NCBI RefSeq assembly: GCF_007991175.1
Contig: NZ_BJXV01000016.1
Location: 25,673-89,672 of the forward strand
Source of the DNA: Halovibrio variabilis
Lineage (GTDB): Bacteria; Pseudomonadota; Gammaproteobacteria; Pseudomonadales; Halomonadaceae
Direction of reading: 5' to 3'
Length of the DNA: 64,000 bases
A model generated the notes under the pieces. It saw only the letters and a list, made by a program, of their open reading frames with translations. It searched no databases and was not told where the DNA came from. Shown here one piece after another: positions 1 through 9,374 of this stretch (the first letter of the stretch is position 1; each line of letters starts with the position of its first letter). Made by a program: the position numbers and the translations under genes.

Positions 1-370
1 CAGGCGATGCAATCATGGCGACCTCCCGGCCGCCCATACGCAGCGTACCGACTAATCGCAGCGACTGCAGTTGAAAACGCTCTAACGGCTCCTGCTCGCG
101 CTGCTGGTCAGGGGCCAGGGCGCTATCGCTGCGGGAGACATTATTATCAGCGACGGCCTCTGGCGGCAAAAAAGGGCTGCGCTCTTGGCTATGCAAATAC
201 TTCAACGGTGGGCTTTCGGGCAACGACACGCTGACCACCGGCGGCTGCCCGCCGGGAGAGCGACGAATATCCGCCAGGGTGCGCTCAAGCCCTGCCAAGT
301 CCGCATCCGCACAGCCCGTCAGCAGTGACACAGTGGCCGCTAACATAAAACAAGAGGCTAGCTGTTTCAT
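1..370 (-). CDS. pilP: PilP, type IV pilus inner-membrane lipoprotein (partial)
   Basis: The reading frame begins at an ATG at 370 and runs off the left edge, so about 123 codons are visible and the C-terminal domain is missing. The first 20 residues form a lipoprotein signal ending in LLTGC, a good lipobox. Further on the frame reads LQSLRLVGTLRMGG, typical of the start of the PilP fold. PilP links the PilMNO inner-membrane platform to the PilQ secretin. The start overlaps the pilO stop by 4 bp (ATGA), which indicates translational coupling. The identification rests on gene order plus the lipobox and this motif. Confidence 0.9.
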   Translation of the reverse strand, partial: MKQLASCFMLAATVSLLTGCADADLAGLERTLADIRRSPGGQPPVVSVSLPESPPLKYLHSQERSPFLPPEAVADNNVSRSDSALAPDQQREQEPLERFQLQSLRLVGTLRMGGREVAMIASP

Positions 371-1026
371 GGTGTTTCAGCCTCCGCAACGTCGGGCTGA
401 TCACTTTCGTCAACGTAGCGATAGGTGCGCGCCAATAGCGAAAGGCGCAGCGTGTCACCACGATCGTCAACGGGCTGCAAACTGAAATCGTGCTGGGTCA
501 CCATGCGCGGCAACGAGGCGATATCGGCACTAAAACGGGCCAATTGGTGGTAGCCGCCGCGCACCTGAATATCCAGCGGTTGCTCGACATAATGGGGTTG
601 CGCTTGGGTAGGGCCCAGCCGAATCGTTTCGATGGTCAAGCGGTTATCAACGGCGGCATCGCTAATGCTATCGAGCAGTGCAGGAATCTCGGCGTCGGTG
701 GGTAGCATGGTGCGTAAACGCGTTAGCTGCGCTTGGAGGGTGGTAAGTTGCTGGCGCATTTCCGGCAAGAAAGCGGCCTCGGCGGCTTTGCTGCGGTACT
801 CGCTCAACAGCCTCACTTCTTGGCGCTGAGCCGCCGTTAAAGCGTCACGCTGTTCGCTTACCACCAGCCACGCCATAATGCCCAGCGCCACTAGCAGCGC
901 CAGGCCGCCGCACAACACTTTTAATAGCCACGGCCAACCGCCGGCTTCTTTAATATCCAAATCACGCCAATCGACGTCGCGCAGCCGCTGCCATTGCTCG
1001 GACCACTGTTCACGAGTCAGTCTCAT
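367..1026 (-). CDS. pilO: PilO, type IV pilus assembly protein
   Basis: 219 aa. A short cytoplasmic N-terminus is followed by one membrane segment at about residues 34-55, a coiled-coil stretch rich in A, Q, R and L (about 60-95) and a C-terminal ferredoxin-like periplasmic domain. This is the usual PilO plan and length. PilO dimerises with PilN and connects to PilP in the alignment subcomplex of the type IV pilus machine. It overlaps pilN by 4 bp upstream and pilP by 4 bp downstream, so it is part of one polycistron. Confidence 0.92.
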   Translation of the reverse strand: MRLTREQWSEQWQRLRDVDWRDLDIKEAGGWPWLLKVLCGGLALLVALGIMAWLVVSEQRDALTAAQRQEVRLLSEYRSKAAEAAFLPEMRQQLTTLQAQLTRLRTMLPTDAEIPALLDSISDAAVDNRLTIETIRLGPTQAQPHYVEQPLDIQVRGGYHQLARFSADIASLPRMVTQHDFSLQPVDDRGDTLRLSLLARTYRYVDESDQPDVAEAETP

Positions 1027-1562
1027 GGTGCAGTCTGCTCTACGTCGAAGCGAAACACACGGCCAATGCTATTTGGGTCGCTTTCCACCGCCGAAAGCGA
1101 AGGCACGCCTAAACCTGGCAGCGATGCGATTCGACGCAGCTGCTCGGACACCTGACGTTCGTTACCGGCAACCGCGGTGACGCTAACGCTATCGCCGTTT
1201 TTCGACAAGCGTTGATAGACCACGCCATTAGCCACGCTGTCAGCCACATCATTAAAGAGTTGCACGGTATGCGCTCGTTCCGCCTGCAACGCTTGGAATA
1301 CCGCGATCTGCTCAGTTAACTGCTCGGCATCGCTCTGGTAACGCGAAACGCCCGCAATATCGGCATTGAGACGCTCAATATGGTCATTAATAGCGGCATT
1401 ACGCTGCTGCTGGGCGGCCAGCTTAAACTGGTAAAGTTGAGACACCAGCAGCCCAAGCACTACCCCCAGCAATAGCATCGCCGCCAAGACGGCATAGAAT
1501 TGTCGTGTCCGCCGTTCCCGCTGAACGTCTCGCCAAGGCAGTAGGTTAATGGTGATGCTCAT
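1023..1562 (-). CDS. pilN: PilN, type IV pilus assembly protein
   Basis: 179 aa. It opens with INLLPWRDVQRERR, the conserved PilN N-terminal motif that binds PilM in the cytoplasm. A single membrane helix follows at about residues 26-46, then a coiled coil and a periplasmic domain. The ATG at 1562 lies inside the last copies of a 14-bp tandem repeat that also covers the end of pilM, so several other ATG triplets lie just upstream. This ATG is chosen because only here does the conserved INLLPW motif follow directly. Confidence 0.93.
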   Translation of the reverse strand: MSITINLLPWRDVQRERRTRQFYAVLAAMLLLGVVLGLLVSQLYQFKLAAQQQRNAAINDHIERLNADIAGVSRYQSDAEQLTEQIAVFQALQAERAHTVQLFNDVADSVANGVVYQRLSKNGDSVSVTAVAGNERQVSEQLRRIASLPGLGVPSLSAVESDPNSIGRVFRFDVEQTAP

Positions 1563-1636
1563 TGGCTGGCCCTCATTGACTCACTCTCACTGGCTAGCTC
1601 TCATTGACTAGCTCTCATTGACTGACTCTCATTGCC
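1558..1636. repeat. Six-copy 14-bp tandem repeat across the pilM end and pilN start
   Basis: On the plus strand the motif CTCATTGRC (CTCACTGGC in one unit, CTCATTGCC in the last) recurs at 1558, 1572, 1586, 1600, 1614 and 1628, an exact 14-bp period. The copies include the pilN start, the whole 52-bp gap and the last codons of pilM. Most units carry an ATGAG or GTGAG on the minus strand. It looks like repeated slippage duplication of the translation start region. Confidence 0.85.
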
Positions 1637-2676
1637 AAGCCACCCGCGGTTAGCATCGCCGGGGCATCGTTGGTTAATGCCTGGAGATTTAAGCGTTTAT
1701 TGACCTGCATGCGCTGGAAGGGGTTAGCAATGGTCACCGACATGCCGCTGTCGTCAGCAATGCGCTCGGCAAGCCCAGGAATCACGCTCGACCCGCCCGC
1801 TAAAACGATGTGCTGTACTTCCTGCTGACGCCCGGCGGTGTAGTAAAGCTGTAACGAGCGACCGACCTGCTGCACCACGGTCTCAAGAAACGGATTGAGG
1901 ACGCTGGCGTGGTAATCATCGGGCAGTCCGCCGCGCTTTTTGGCGAAGCCCGCTTCCTCCATGCTGAGATCGTAGCGGTCGCGAATCGCATCGGTGAGCT
2001 GTCGGCCACCAAACACCGTGTCGCGGGTGTAGACGATATGGCCGCCACGCACGACGTGAAAGGCGTTCATATTAGCGCCAATATCGACTAACCCCACGCA
2101 GGCGGTGGGGTCGTTCTCCACCTTTAGCTGGCGGCGCAGCTCAGCCAGTGAACGCTCCATGGCAAAGGTTTCCACATCCACGGCGGCGGGTTCTAAGCCA
2201 GCCCGTTCCAACGTGTCGGTGAGCTGCGTCACATCCTGTTGCCGGCAAGCGACCAGCACGACCTGCTGCTGCTCTTCATCAAACGGCATGGGGCCCAGGC
2301 ACTCAAAATCAAACGCAACTTCATTGAACGGAAAAGGAATATGACGGTCCGATTCGGCTACAATGCGTTCTTCAATCTCTTCTTCACTTAAATCGACTGG
2401 AAAGCTCAGCGTTTTGGTGATGGCGGCACTCGCGGGTACGGCCACCGCCGCTTTGCGCGTAGACGGTTTGGCGTGCTCCACGGCACGACTAAGCACACTC
2501 GCCACGTCATCGATATCGCGGATCCGGCGCTCGACCACGGCCCCCTCACGTAGCGGGCGCACGGCATAGCTTTCCACTTGGTAATTATCATGGCACTGTT
2601 TCAACTCAAGCAATTTCACGGTCGCCGAGGTAATATCGACGCCGATCAGGCCTTGAGCAGATTTTAGAAAGCGCAT
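1615..2676 (-). CDS. pilM: PilM, actin-like ATPase of the type IV pilus platform
   Basis: 353 aa, the usual length. The N-terminus reads GLIGVDITSATVKLLEL, the phosphate-1 loop of the FtsA/PilM actin-like fold, and VGLVDIGANMNAF near residue 195 is the second phosphate loop. VLAGGSSVIPGLAERI near 292 is the adenosine motif. PilM is a cytoplasmic ATPase that binds the PilN N-terminus. It is the first gene of pilMNOP(Q), divergent from ponA, a gammaproteobacterial arrangement. The last codons lie inside the 14-bp repeat, so the C-terminal residues may have been changed by repeat expansion. Confidence 0.94.
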   Translation of the reverse strand: MRFLKSAQGLIGVDITSATVKLLELKQCHDNYQVESYAVRPLREGAVVERRIRDIDDVASVLSRAVEHAKPSTRKAAVAVPASAAITKTLSFPVDLSEEEIEERIVAESDRHIPFPFNEVAFDFECLGPMPFDEEQQQVVLVACRQQDVTQLTDTLERAGLEPAAVDVETFAMERSLAELRRQLKVENDPTACVGLVDIGANMNAFHVVRGGHIVYTRDTVFGGRQLTDAIRDRYDLSMEEAGFAKKRGGLPDDYHASVLNPFLETVVQQVGRSLQLYYTAGRQQEVQHIVLAGGSSVIPGLAERIADDSGMSVTIANPFQRMQVNKRLNLQALTNDAPAMLTAGGLAMRVSQ

Positions 2677-2813
2677 ATTGGGTATGGCTCCGCCTGTTTA
2701 TCGCCCGTCTTTTGCCTGTTTATTGCATAGCGTGAGGTTACATGATTTCTAGTTAAGTCACACGCACAGGCACTTAGCGCATATCAACACTGGTGGCTGC
2801 CGCCTTGGCTTCC

Positions 2814-2819
2814 TATAAT
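2814..2819 (+). promoter_or_regulatory. Probable -10 box of the ponA promoter
   Basis: A perfect TATAAT hexamer lies 70 bp upstream of the preferred ponA start. No strong -35 hexamer is visible at the right spacing. A transcript beginning near 2826 would leave little leader before an ATG at 2850 but a normal leader before 2889. Confidence 0.45.
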
Positions 2820-2888
2820 GGCTGCCAATTGCATAATACGGCCGTTTAGATGCCGATTCTTTTATTCTTCCCAGGGTGCTCTCTGTTC

Positions 2889-5417
2889 ATGACGTTGCTT
2901 CGAACCCTTATTGTATCGCTGTTCTTTCTTATCGTATCGTTGGTCGGTGCCGGCGCCCTGGCCGTGGTGGGGGCCGCCCTGTACTTTTCCCCCGGTTTGC
3001 CCGACGTTCGTCAACTACAGGACTTTGAGCTACACACCCCGCTGCGCATCTTTACCCGAGACGGTAAATTGATTGGCGAATTCGGTGAAGAACGCCGCAT
3101 GGCCATCGATTTTGCTGAAGTGCCGCAAAATATGGTCAATGCCTTAATCGCCGCCGAGGACGCCAGTTATTTCGATCACGCCGGTGTTGATCCTCGCGGC
3201 TTAGCCCGGGCGGCAGTCGAGCTTGTCCAGAGCGGCGGCACGATCCAGTCAGGCGGCTCGACCATCACCATGCAGGTCGCGCGTAATTATATGTTGACGC
3301 TGGATCAGACCTTTACGCGCAAAATTCGCGAAATCCTGCTAGCACTGGAAATGGAGCAGGTGCTTAGTAAAGAAGAGATATTTGAGCTTTACGTCAATAA
3401 GATCTTCTTAGGCAATCGTGCCTACGGCATCGCAGCAGCCGCTGAAACCTACTACGACAAGCCGCTTGCCGAGCTTAGCCTTGCCCAAACGGCGATGATT
3501 GCTGGCCTGCCGAAGGCCCCCTCGGCCTTTAACCCGCTGGCTAATTCCGAGCGTTCGCTGATTCGTCGCAACTGGATTTTGTTCCGCATGCGCAAGCTCG
3601 GCTATATCGACGACGACACCTACCAAGTGTCTGTGCAAGAACCCGTCACCGCACAGCGCCACTATACCCAAGCCGAAGTCGAAGCTGCCTATGTCTCCGA
3701 AATGGCACGCCAGTATGCAATAGAGCGCTTTGGCGATGATGCCTACACCGGCGGCTACCGTATCTACACCACCATTGATAGCGAGCTGCAGCCCTTCGCA
3801 CGTCAAGCGCTGTCCAAAGGGCTAATCGACTACGACCTACGTCACGGCTGGCGCGGACCGGAACAGCGTGAGATTGCCGCGAGCCTCGTCGAAGCGCAGG
3901 AACAAACCGAGACCCGAGGCCTTGAGGAGGAGCTTTCCGAGTCACCCGAGATTCGTGAGACCGCCCGCCAAGCCGCCCAGCGTAGTCAAACTGAAGTCGA
4001 AGGCATTGAGGGCGATGTCAGCAACTGGATTCAGGTGCTTGAGCGCACGCCTAACTATGGCCTCCTGGAGCCCGCCATTGTGGTGGATAGCAGTGGCCGC
4101 GAGATGCAGGTTTTAACCCGCGACGATGGCTTACAGACAATTGGCTGGGAAGGCTTGAGCTGGGCACGCCCTTACCTGAGCCCGCGTAGCCGCGGCGCCG
4201 AACCCAGCTCGGCTGAGCAGATTGCCGTGCGTGGCGATATGGTGCGCGTGGTTGAGAATGAAGACGGCTCGCTACGCCTCTCGCAACTGCCCGATGCTGA
4301 AGGCTCGCTGGTCGCCCAAGACCCACGCACCGGCGCCATTCTTGCGCTGCAGGGCGGGTTTGACTTTAATGCCAGCAAGTTCAACCGCGCGGTACAGGCG
4401 CAGCGCCAATCAGGCTCCATCTTCAAGCCGTTTATCTACCTAGCGGCCCTCGAAGACGGCGAAATGAACGCGGCCAGCGTGGTCAACGACTCCCCCGTGG
4501 TGCTCGACGATGGCAGCAATTCCTTATGGCGGCCGGTCAACTCTAGCCGTGACTTCAATGGTCCCATGCGCTTACGTCCAGCGCTCGCTCGCTCGCGCAA
4601 CCTAGTGACTATTCGCGTGCTACAGACCATGGGAATAGATCACACCATCAACTTCTTGGAAGGTTTCGGTTTTGCCCCAGGTCGTTTACCGAATGGTCTG
4701 TCCCTGGCACTGGGTAGTGCCAGCTTAACCCCGATGGAGATGACCAACGCCTACTCGGTCCTCGCCAATGGCGGCTTTCAGGTGTCACCCTGGTTTATTG
4801 AGCGGGTAACCCGCGACGATGATAACGAAGTGATTGATGAAGCCACGCCGCAGGTGGCTTGCCCCAGCTGCGCTGAGGACCAGGAAACGGTTGAAATCGA
4901 TGGCCGCGAATACCCGATTGCCAAACGGGTGGCCGATCCGGCGGCCGTGTATATTCTGCGCGATATGCTGCGCGACGTTATCACCTCGGGCACTGGCCGC
5001 GGCGCACTAAGCCTGAACCGCGATGATATCGTGGGTAAAACCGGCACGACTAATAACCAGCGTGACGCTTGGTTCGCGGGCTTTAATAATGAACTCGTCA
5101 CAACGGTGTGGGTAGGTAAAGACAGTAACGAAACCATCTCTGAGTACGGTTCTCAGGCCGCGCTACCCATCTGGGTAGAGTTTATGGGGAATGCCCTTGA
5201 GGGAACGCCGAGTGCCGTGCCTGAGCGCCCGGATAGCGTCGTAACCGCGCGGGTCGACCCAGACACCGGCCAGCGCTTAGCCGACGGCCAAGCAGGCGGT
5301 ATGACGGAGCTGTTCCACCAGGACCACCTCCCGGATTACCAGCAACGCCGTATCAGCCGTGAGTTGGAAGAAGCCAGCGGCTCGCAGGGGTCAGGCACCG
5401 CCGAGTCGATTTTCTAG
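2889..5417 (+). CDS. mrcA: Penicillin-binding protein 1A (bifunctional transglycosylase/transpeptidase)
   Basis: Class A PBP that polymerises and cross-links peptidoglycan in the periplasm. One N-terminal membrane anchor (about residues 5-32) is followed by the GT51 glycosyltransferase domain with catalytic Glu in AAEDASYFDH near residue 90, an OB-like insert, and the transpeptidase domain with GSIFK (near 509), SRN (near 567) and KTGTT (near 716). The frame is open from an ATG at 2850, but that start lacks a ribosome site. The ATG at 2889 has AGGGTG about 10 bp upstream and places the anchor at the N-terminus, giving 842 aa. Divergent from pilM; also called ponA. Confidence 0.93.
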   Translation: MTLLRTLIVSLFFLIVSLVGAGALAVVGAALYFSPGLPDVRQLQDFELHTPLRIFTRDGKLIGEFGEERRMAIDFAEVPQNMVNALIAAEDASYFDHAGVDPRGLARAAVELVQSGGTIQSGGSTITMQVARNYMLTLDQTFTRKIREILLALEMEQVLSKEEIFELYVNKIFLGNRAYGIAAAAETYYDKPLAELSLAQTAMIAGLPKAPSAFNPLANSERSLIRRNWILFRMRKLGYIDDDTYQVSVQEPVTAQRHYTQAEVEAAYVSEMARQYAIERFGDDAYTGGYRIYTTIDSELQPFARQALSKGLIDYDLRHGWRGPEQREIAASLVEAQEQTETRGLEEELSESPEIRETARQAAQRSQTEVEGIEGDVSNWIQVLERTPNYGLLEPAIVVDSSGREMQVLTRDDGLQTIGWEGLSWARPYLSPRSRGAEPSSAEQIAVRGDMVRVVENEDGSLRLSQLPDAEGSLVAQDPRTGAILALQGGFDFNASKFNRAVQAQRQSGSIFKPFIYLAALEDGEMNAASVVNDSPVVLDDGSNSLWRPVNSSRDFNGPMRLRPALARSRNLVTIRVLQTMGIDHTINFLEGFGFAPGRLPNGLSLALGSASLTPMEMTNAYSVLANGGFQVSPWFIERVTRDDDNEVIDEATPQVACPSCAEDQETVEIDGREYPIAKRVADPAAVYILRDMLRDVITSGTGRGALSLNRDDIVGKTGTTNNQRDAWFAGFNNELVTTVWVGKDSNETISEYGSQAALPIWVEFMGNALEGTPSAVPERPDSVVTARVDPDTGQRLADGQAGGMTELFHQDHLPDYQQRRISRELEEASGSQGSGTAESIF

Positions 5418-5457
5418 CCCTAACGCTACGAGCCCTGCCGTTACAAGCCCGCCCAGC

Positions 5458-5490
5458 AAAAGGCCCGGAGATAGTTTCTCCGGGCCTTTT
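5458..5490. terminator. Rho-independent terminator after ponA, possibly bidirectional
   Basis: The stem arms AAGGCCCGGAG and CTCCGGGCCTT are perfectly complementary around the 7-nt loop ATAGTTT. A T-run follows on the plus strand and A residues precede the stem, so it could also serve the converging TRAP operon. Confidence 0.9.
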
Positions 5491-5520
5491 TGTTTCCTTA
5501 CCTTTTGGGGTTACTGACAG

Positions 5521-7539
5521 TTACTGACTAACGGGCGTCGCCGACGCTTCGCGTTTGCTGGCTAACCAGTTAGCGCCGATGAAAGCGGTCATGACCGCCA
5601 CGCCGGCAATTTCAGTCATCAGGTTAGGATAGAACACCCCGATAATCGCCGCGGTAATCGCCAAGCGAGGTAGCCACGACATCCGGGTAAACAGGTAGCC
5701 TTCCAAGGCCGCCGCAAAGGCGCCTAGCGCCAGGATGGCAATCACCGCGTTCCAGACCACTACCGCTATCGGCCCGCCCATGATGATTTCTGGGTTAAAC
5801 ACCATAAACAGCGGAATCAGGTAGAGACCCTTGGCAAACTTCCACGCCTGGAAGCTGGTTTCCATCGGCTTGCTGCCCGCAATCGCCGCCCCGGCAAAGC
5901 CTGCCAAGGCGATTGGCGGCGTCACGTTGGAGTCTTGGGAGTACCAGAACACCACTAGGTGAGCGACCAGCAATGGAATACCAAACTCCTGGGTAAGCGC
6001 AGGGCCAACGAGCACAATCAAAACGATGTAGCTGGCCGTCACCGGCAGTCCCATACCCAGCACCAAACTGGCCAATAGCACCATCACCAGCGCCAGCAGG
6101 ATGTTGCCACCGGAGAAGGCCATCATCATAGAAGAGAACTTCAGCCCCAATCCGGTTAAACCCACGACACCCACAATAATCCCCGCCACGGCGCAAGCCA
6201 TCGACACCGCTACTGCATTGCGGGCACCTAACTCCAAGCCCTCAATCAACTTGGCAAACCCTTGGCTGGTGACGTCTTTGATCGCGCTTACCGTCACCGG
6301 CTGGCCCTGGCTCGGCGCCACAAAGAAAAACCACAGCACATAGCGCAAGACCGCCACCGCCAAAATGGTGACCACTGCGTAGTAGCCTACCCGCATGGGC
6401 GACATACTCATCGCCAGCAGCCAGACCAGCACGGCAAGCGGCAGCAGGAAGTGCCAGCCATCTTTCATGACCTGGCGCATCTGCGGCAGCTCGCTTTTGG
6501 GCAGCCCTTGCATGCCTTGCTTAAGCGCAATGATATGCACAAACAGATAGACCGTGGCGAAATACATAATCGCCGGCAAGATACTGACTTTGACAATATC
6601 CAGGTACGGCGTATTGGTGTACTCGGCAATCAGGAAGGCACCCGCGCCCATCAACGGCGGCATAATTTGCCCACCTGTCGAGGCAGCGGCTTCGATACCG
6701 CCCGCCTGCTTGGGCTTATAGCCCAGCCGTTTCATTAGCGGGATGGTAAAGGCGCCGGTAGTCACCACGTTGGCAATCGCGCTACCGGAAATAGAGCCCA
6801 TCCCCGCCGAGGCTAAAACGGCGGCTTTGGCAGGCCCGCCGCGTTGGCGACCGGTCGCGGCGTAGGCCATATCAATAAAGAATTTACCCGCGCCGGTGCA
6901 TTCCAAGAAGGCCCCAAACAGCACAAAAATAAAGATATAGGTTGCCGCCACCCCCAGCGGCAGGCCAAAGATACCCTCTTGGCCTAGGTAGAGCTGCCCG
7001 GCCACCCGATCAAAGGTGTAGCCCCGATGCTCCAGAATGCCCGGCATCCACTCACCCAACCACGCAAGCTCACCGCGCGGCCCGGCAAACGCATACGCGA
7101 TTGCCAGCAGGCCAATCATCGTCATACCCAACCCCACTGCACGACGGCTAGCCTCTAGCACGGTGACAGTGGCGATACAGGCAACCAGAATGTCGGTACT
7201 GTTCCAAAAGCCCGCGCGACTGAAAATCGCATCCAGGTTGAGCACTAAGTAGCCGCCGGTGAGCAGTGCCCCGGCCAAAAACACTAGGTCTATCCCCCAG
7301 CCCAAGACCCCACGCTGGCGGCGGGGACCAAAGGCAGGAAAGATTAAAAACGCCAGCATCATAATCAATGCCAGGTGAATACTGCGCTGATAAAAGAGCC
7401 CTAACGGCTGAATACCGGCGGAGTAGAGTTGAAACAGGGAAAGACCCACCGCCACGATGGTGATAGCCCACAGCACCATGCGGGGTTGAGTCGCATTAGC
7501 GCCCGGCATCACGCTCGGCGGTTGTTTGGATTCGCTCAT
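5521..7539 (-). CDS. TRAP transporter fused permease (4TM + 12TM), TAXI type
   Basis: 672 aa integral membrane protein in which the small (DctQ-like) and large (DctM-like) permease domains are fused, as is normal for TAXI-type TRAP systems. About 16 hydrophobic segments can be counted. Conserved large-subunit stretches are present, such as GSISGSAIANVVTTGAF around residue 255 and MGAGAFLIAEYT around 295. It uses an ion gradient to import organic acids together with the TAXI binding protein encoded two genes upstream. It is the last gene of the taxi-DUF1850-permease operon. Confidence 0.92.
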   Translation of the reverse strand: MSESKQPPSVMPGANATQPRMVLWAITIVAVGLSLFQLYSAGIQPLGLFYQRSIHLALIMMLAFLIFPAFGPRRQRGVLGWGIDLVFLAGALLTGGYLVLNLDAIFSRAGFWNSTDILVACIATVTVLEASRRAVGLGMTMIGLLAIAYAFAGPRGELAWLGEWMPGILEHRGYTFDRVAGQLYLGQEGIFGLPLGVAATYIFIFVLFGAFLECTGAGKFFIDMAYAATGRQRGGPAKAAVLASAGMGSISGSAIANVVTTGAFTIPLMKRLGYKPKQAGGIEAAASTGGQIMPPLMGAGAFLIAEYTNTPYLDIVKVSILPAIMYFATVYLFVHIIALKQGMQGLPKSELPQMRQVMKDGWHFLLPLAVLVWLLAMSMSPMRVGYYAVVTILAVAVLRYVLWFFFVAPSQGQPVTVSAIKDVTSQGFAKLIEGLELGARNAVAVSMACAVAGIIVGVVGLTGLGLKFSSMMMAFSGGNILLALVMVLLASLVLGMGLPVTASYIVLIVLVGPALTQEFGIPLLVAHLVVFWYSQDSNVTPPIALAGFAGAAIAGSKPMETSFQAWKFAKGLYLIPLFMVFNPEIIMGGPIAVVVWNAVIAILALGAFAAALEGYLFTRMSWLPRLAITAAIIGVFYPNLMTEIAGVAVMTAFIGANWLASKREASATPVSQ

Positions 7540-7572
7540 GAAGCCCTCGGAATTTAATCACTAATGTCGTTT

Positions 7573-8085
7573 TTATTGACGCGGGGAAGCGTGAGGTGCG
7601 ACGAGTTGAATGGTCACGCGTTGCCCAGCGGCCTGCTCGCTGAGGCTCACCGGCGGGTGTTCACCGTCTGGCCACACCACACGATGATTGACGGCCAGTG
7701 AACCTACCCTTAATACATAGCGGTTATTGGTGACGGGCTCGTTAATCGCCTTAATCCAGTAGCCCCCGTGGCCATCTGAGACCTGCTCGCCCCGGCCAAA
7801 GATATGCCCAAGCCCGGCGGCGAAGTCGGGTTGATGGCTACGCTCCAGTTGCATGACGCCCGCCGCATTACGGTAGCAGTCCAGCACCGTAAAGTGCTCG
7901 ACAGAATGCTGCCATTTAATACACCAGCGACCGCCATCAGGCACCGCAGCATCTAACAGATGCTCGCCTTGTTCGCTCACCACGGCCAAGCGCATAAATG
8001 AAGTCGCCGAAGCGGGGGAAGCCCCCACTTCGGCGAGCGGACAACATGCGATGAGTAGCGCCACCAGTCGTTGCTGCCACTGCAT
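7573..8085 (-). CDS. DUF1850 domain protein, TRAP-associated
   Basis: 170 aa with an N-terminal signal-like segment (LLIACCPLAEVGA) and motifs seen in DUF1850 proteins: WCIKWQHSVEH and a later H/D-rich region. DUF1850 genes characteristically sit between the TAXI binding protein and the fused permease, exactly as here, and probably act in the periplasm, but no biochemical role is established. The start codon at 8085 follows a 14-bp tandem repeat. The family call rests on context and the WxHSVE motif. Confidence 0.75.
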   Translation of the reverse strand: MQWQQRLVALLIACCPLAEVGASPASATSFMRLAVVSEQGEHLLDAAVPDGGRWCIKWQHSVEHFTVLDCYRNAAGVMQLERSHQPDFAAGLGHIFGRGEQVSDGHGGYWIKAINEPVTNNRYVLRVGSLAVNHRVVWPDGEHPPVSLSEQAAGQRVTIQLVAPHASPRQ

Positions 8086-8088
8086 GGC

Positions 8089-8144
8089 AAGGTCCTTATG
8101 ACGAAGCGCTTATTACAAAGTGCTTATGACAAAACGCTTATGAC
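8089..8144. repeat. Four-copy 14-bp tandem repeat upstream of the DUF1850 start
   Basis: Units at 8089, 8103, 8117 and 8131 share the core CTTATKAC with an exact 14-bp period and few mismatches. They lie just upstream of the minus-strand start at 8085, in the same position as the repeat before pilN. On the minus strand each unit carries GTCATAAG or GTAATAAG. Confidence 0.8.
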
Positions 8145-8180
8145 AATCTTATTACTTCTTATAAGCATGTCACTGAACGG

Positions 8181-9152
8181 TTACGGACGCATGCGGTCGG
8201 GAATATCAGCGCCCACTTCTTCGAAGTAACGCAGTGCGCCTGGGTGCAGCGGCACGGGCGTGGATTCCATGGTGAACTCAACGGTGGTGTCGTTTGCCGC
8301 CGGATGCACCGCAATCAGCTCGTCGGTGTTTTCGAACAGCAGCTGGGTCAGTTGATAGGCCAGCTCTTCGTCCATATCGGCATTAACGACAAGCACATTG
8401 GGAATACCGATGGTCTGAACCGCTTCGTCCATGCCGTCATACATACCGGCGGCTAGCTGATACTTAGAGAACACCGCTACTTCTTCCTGCGCATTGGCGA
8501 TTTCTTCATCGGACAGGCCAATCAGACGAATATCCCGCGTTGCCGCAAGGTTAAGAATGGAACTGGTCGGCGGGCCGACGCTCCAGAAACCAGCGTCGAT
8601 ATCACCATCGCGAATGGCATCGGCGGTTTCGTTGAAATTAAGCCGCCGAGGGCTAAAGTCGCTGTAGCTAATGCCGTTGGACTCCAACAGAGCACGGGCA
8701 TTCAGCTCGGTGCCGCTACCCGGCGCGCCGACCGATACGACCTTGCCTGCCAAATCAGCAATTGATTCAATATCCGATTCCGCCAACGTCACCAGCTGAA
8801 CGGCGTTGGGATAAACCGAGGCCAATGCGCGGGTATTTTCAATTTGACGGCTCTCGAAATCATCGGTGCCGGTGTACGCTTGATAGACGGTATCGGCGAG
8901 TGCCAGCGCAAGGTCGGCATCGCCACGCATGATCAAGCCCATGTTTTCGACCGAGGCGCCGGTAACTTCGGCGGTCGCTTGGGCGCCTTCGATATGATTA
9001 TTGATCATTTCGGCGAAGCCACCGCCGATAGGGTAGTAGACGCCGCCGGTACCGCCGGTGGCGATCGACAGTTGTTGAGCGCTGGCTGGGAGCGCAACCG
9101 CGAGCATAGCCGCAGCCGCTGTTGTGGCGTATAGAGAGCGTAGAGTTCGCAT
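8181..9152 (-). CDS. TAXI-family TRAP solute-binding protein
   Basis: 323 aa periplasmic protein with a signal peptide ending ALPASA-QQ near residue 25. The mature start reads SIATGGTGGVYYPIGG, the signature of the TRAP-associated extracytoplasmic immunogenic (TAXI) family. It captures the substrate, probably a carboxylate or amino acid, for the fused permease. First gene of the operon. Divergent glutarate genes suggest a dicarboxylate substrate, but this is context only. Confidence 0.93.
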   Translation of the reverse strand: MRTLRSLYATTAAAAMLAVALPASAQQLSIATGGTGGVYYPIGGGFAEMINNHIEGAQATAEVTGASVENMGLIMRGDADLALALADTVYQAYTGTDDFESRQIENTRALASVYPNAVQLVTLAESDIESIADLAGKVVSVGAPGSGTELNARALLESNGISYSDFSPRRLNFNETADAIRDGDIDAGFWSVGPPTSSILNLAATRDIRLIGLSDEEIANAQEEVAVFSKYQLAAGMYDGMDEAVQTIGIPNVLVVNADMDEELAYQLTQLLFENTDELIAVHPAANDTTVEFTMESTPVPLHPGALRYFEEVGADIPDRMRP

Positions 9153-9374
9153 GAGCGTTTCCTCCGTCCTGTTTGGACTTATAGGTATGGTTGACGATAA
9201 AGGAGGTGTTGAAGCCGCCGCTTCTGCCTGCCATCAGCAGCCAAGCAAACGCGGTTATAAGAAGTTAGCACGGCTTGTGCGTTACATGCTAATAAGGCGT
9301 TATTCTACCCGCTGGCTTACCGTTATAGGCTCAGGCGCCACACCGCCCACCGAACGAATCGAGGAATTCACACC

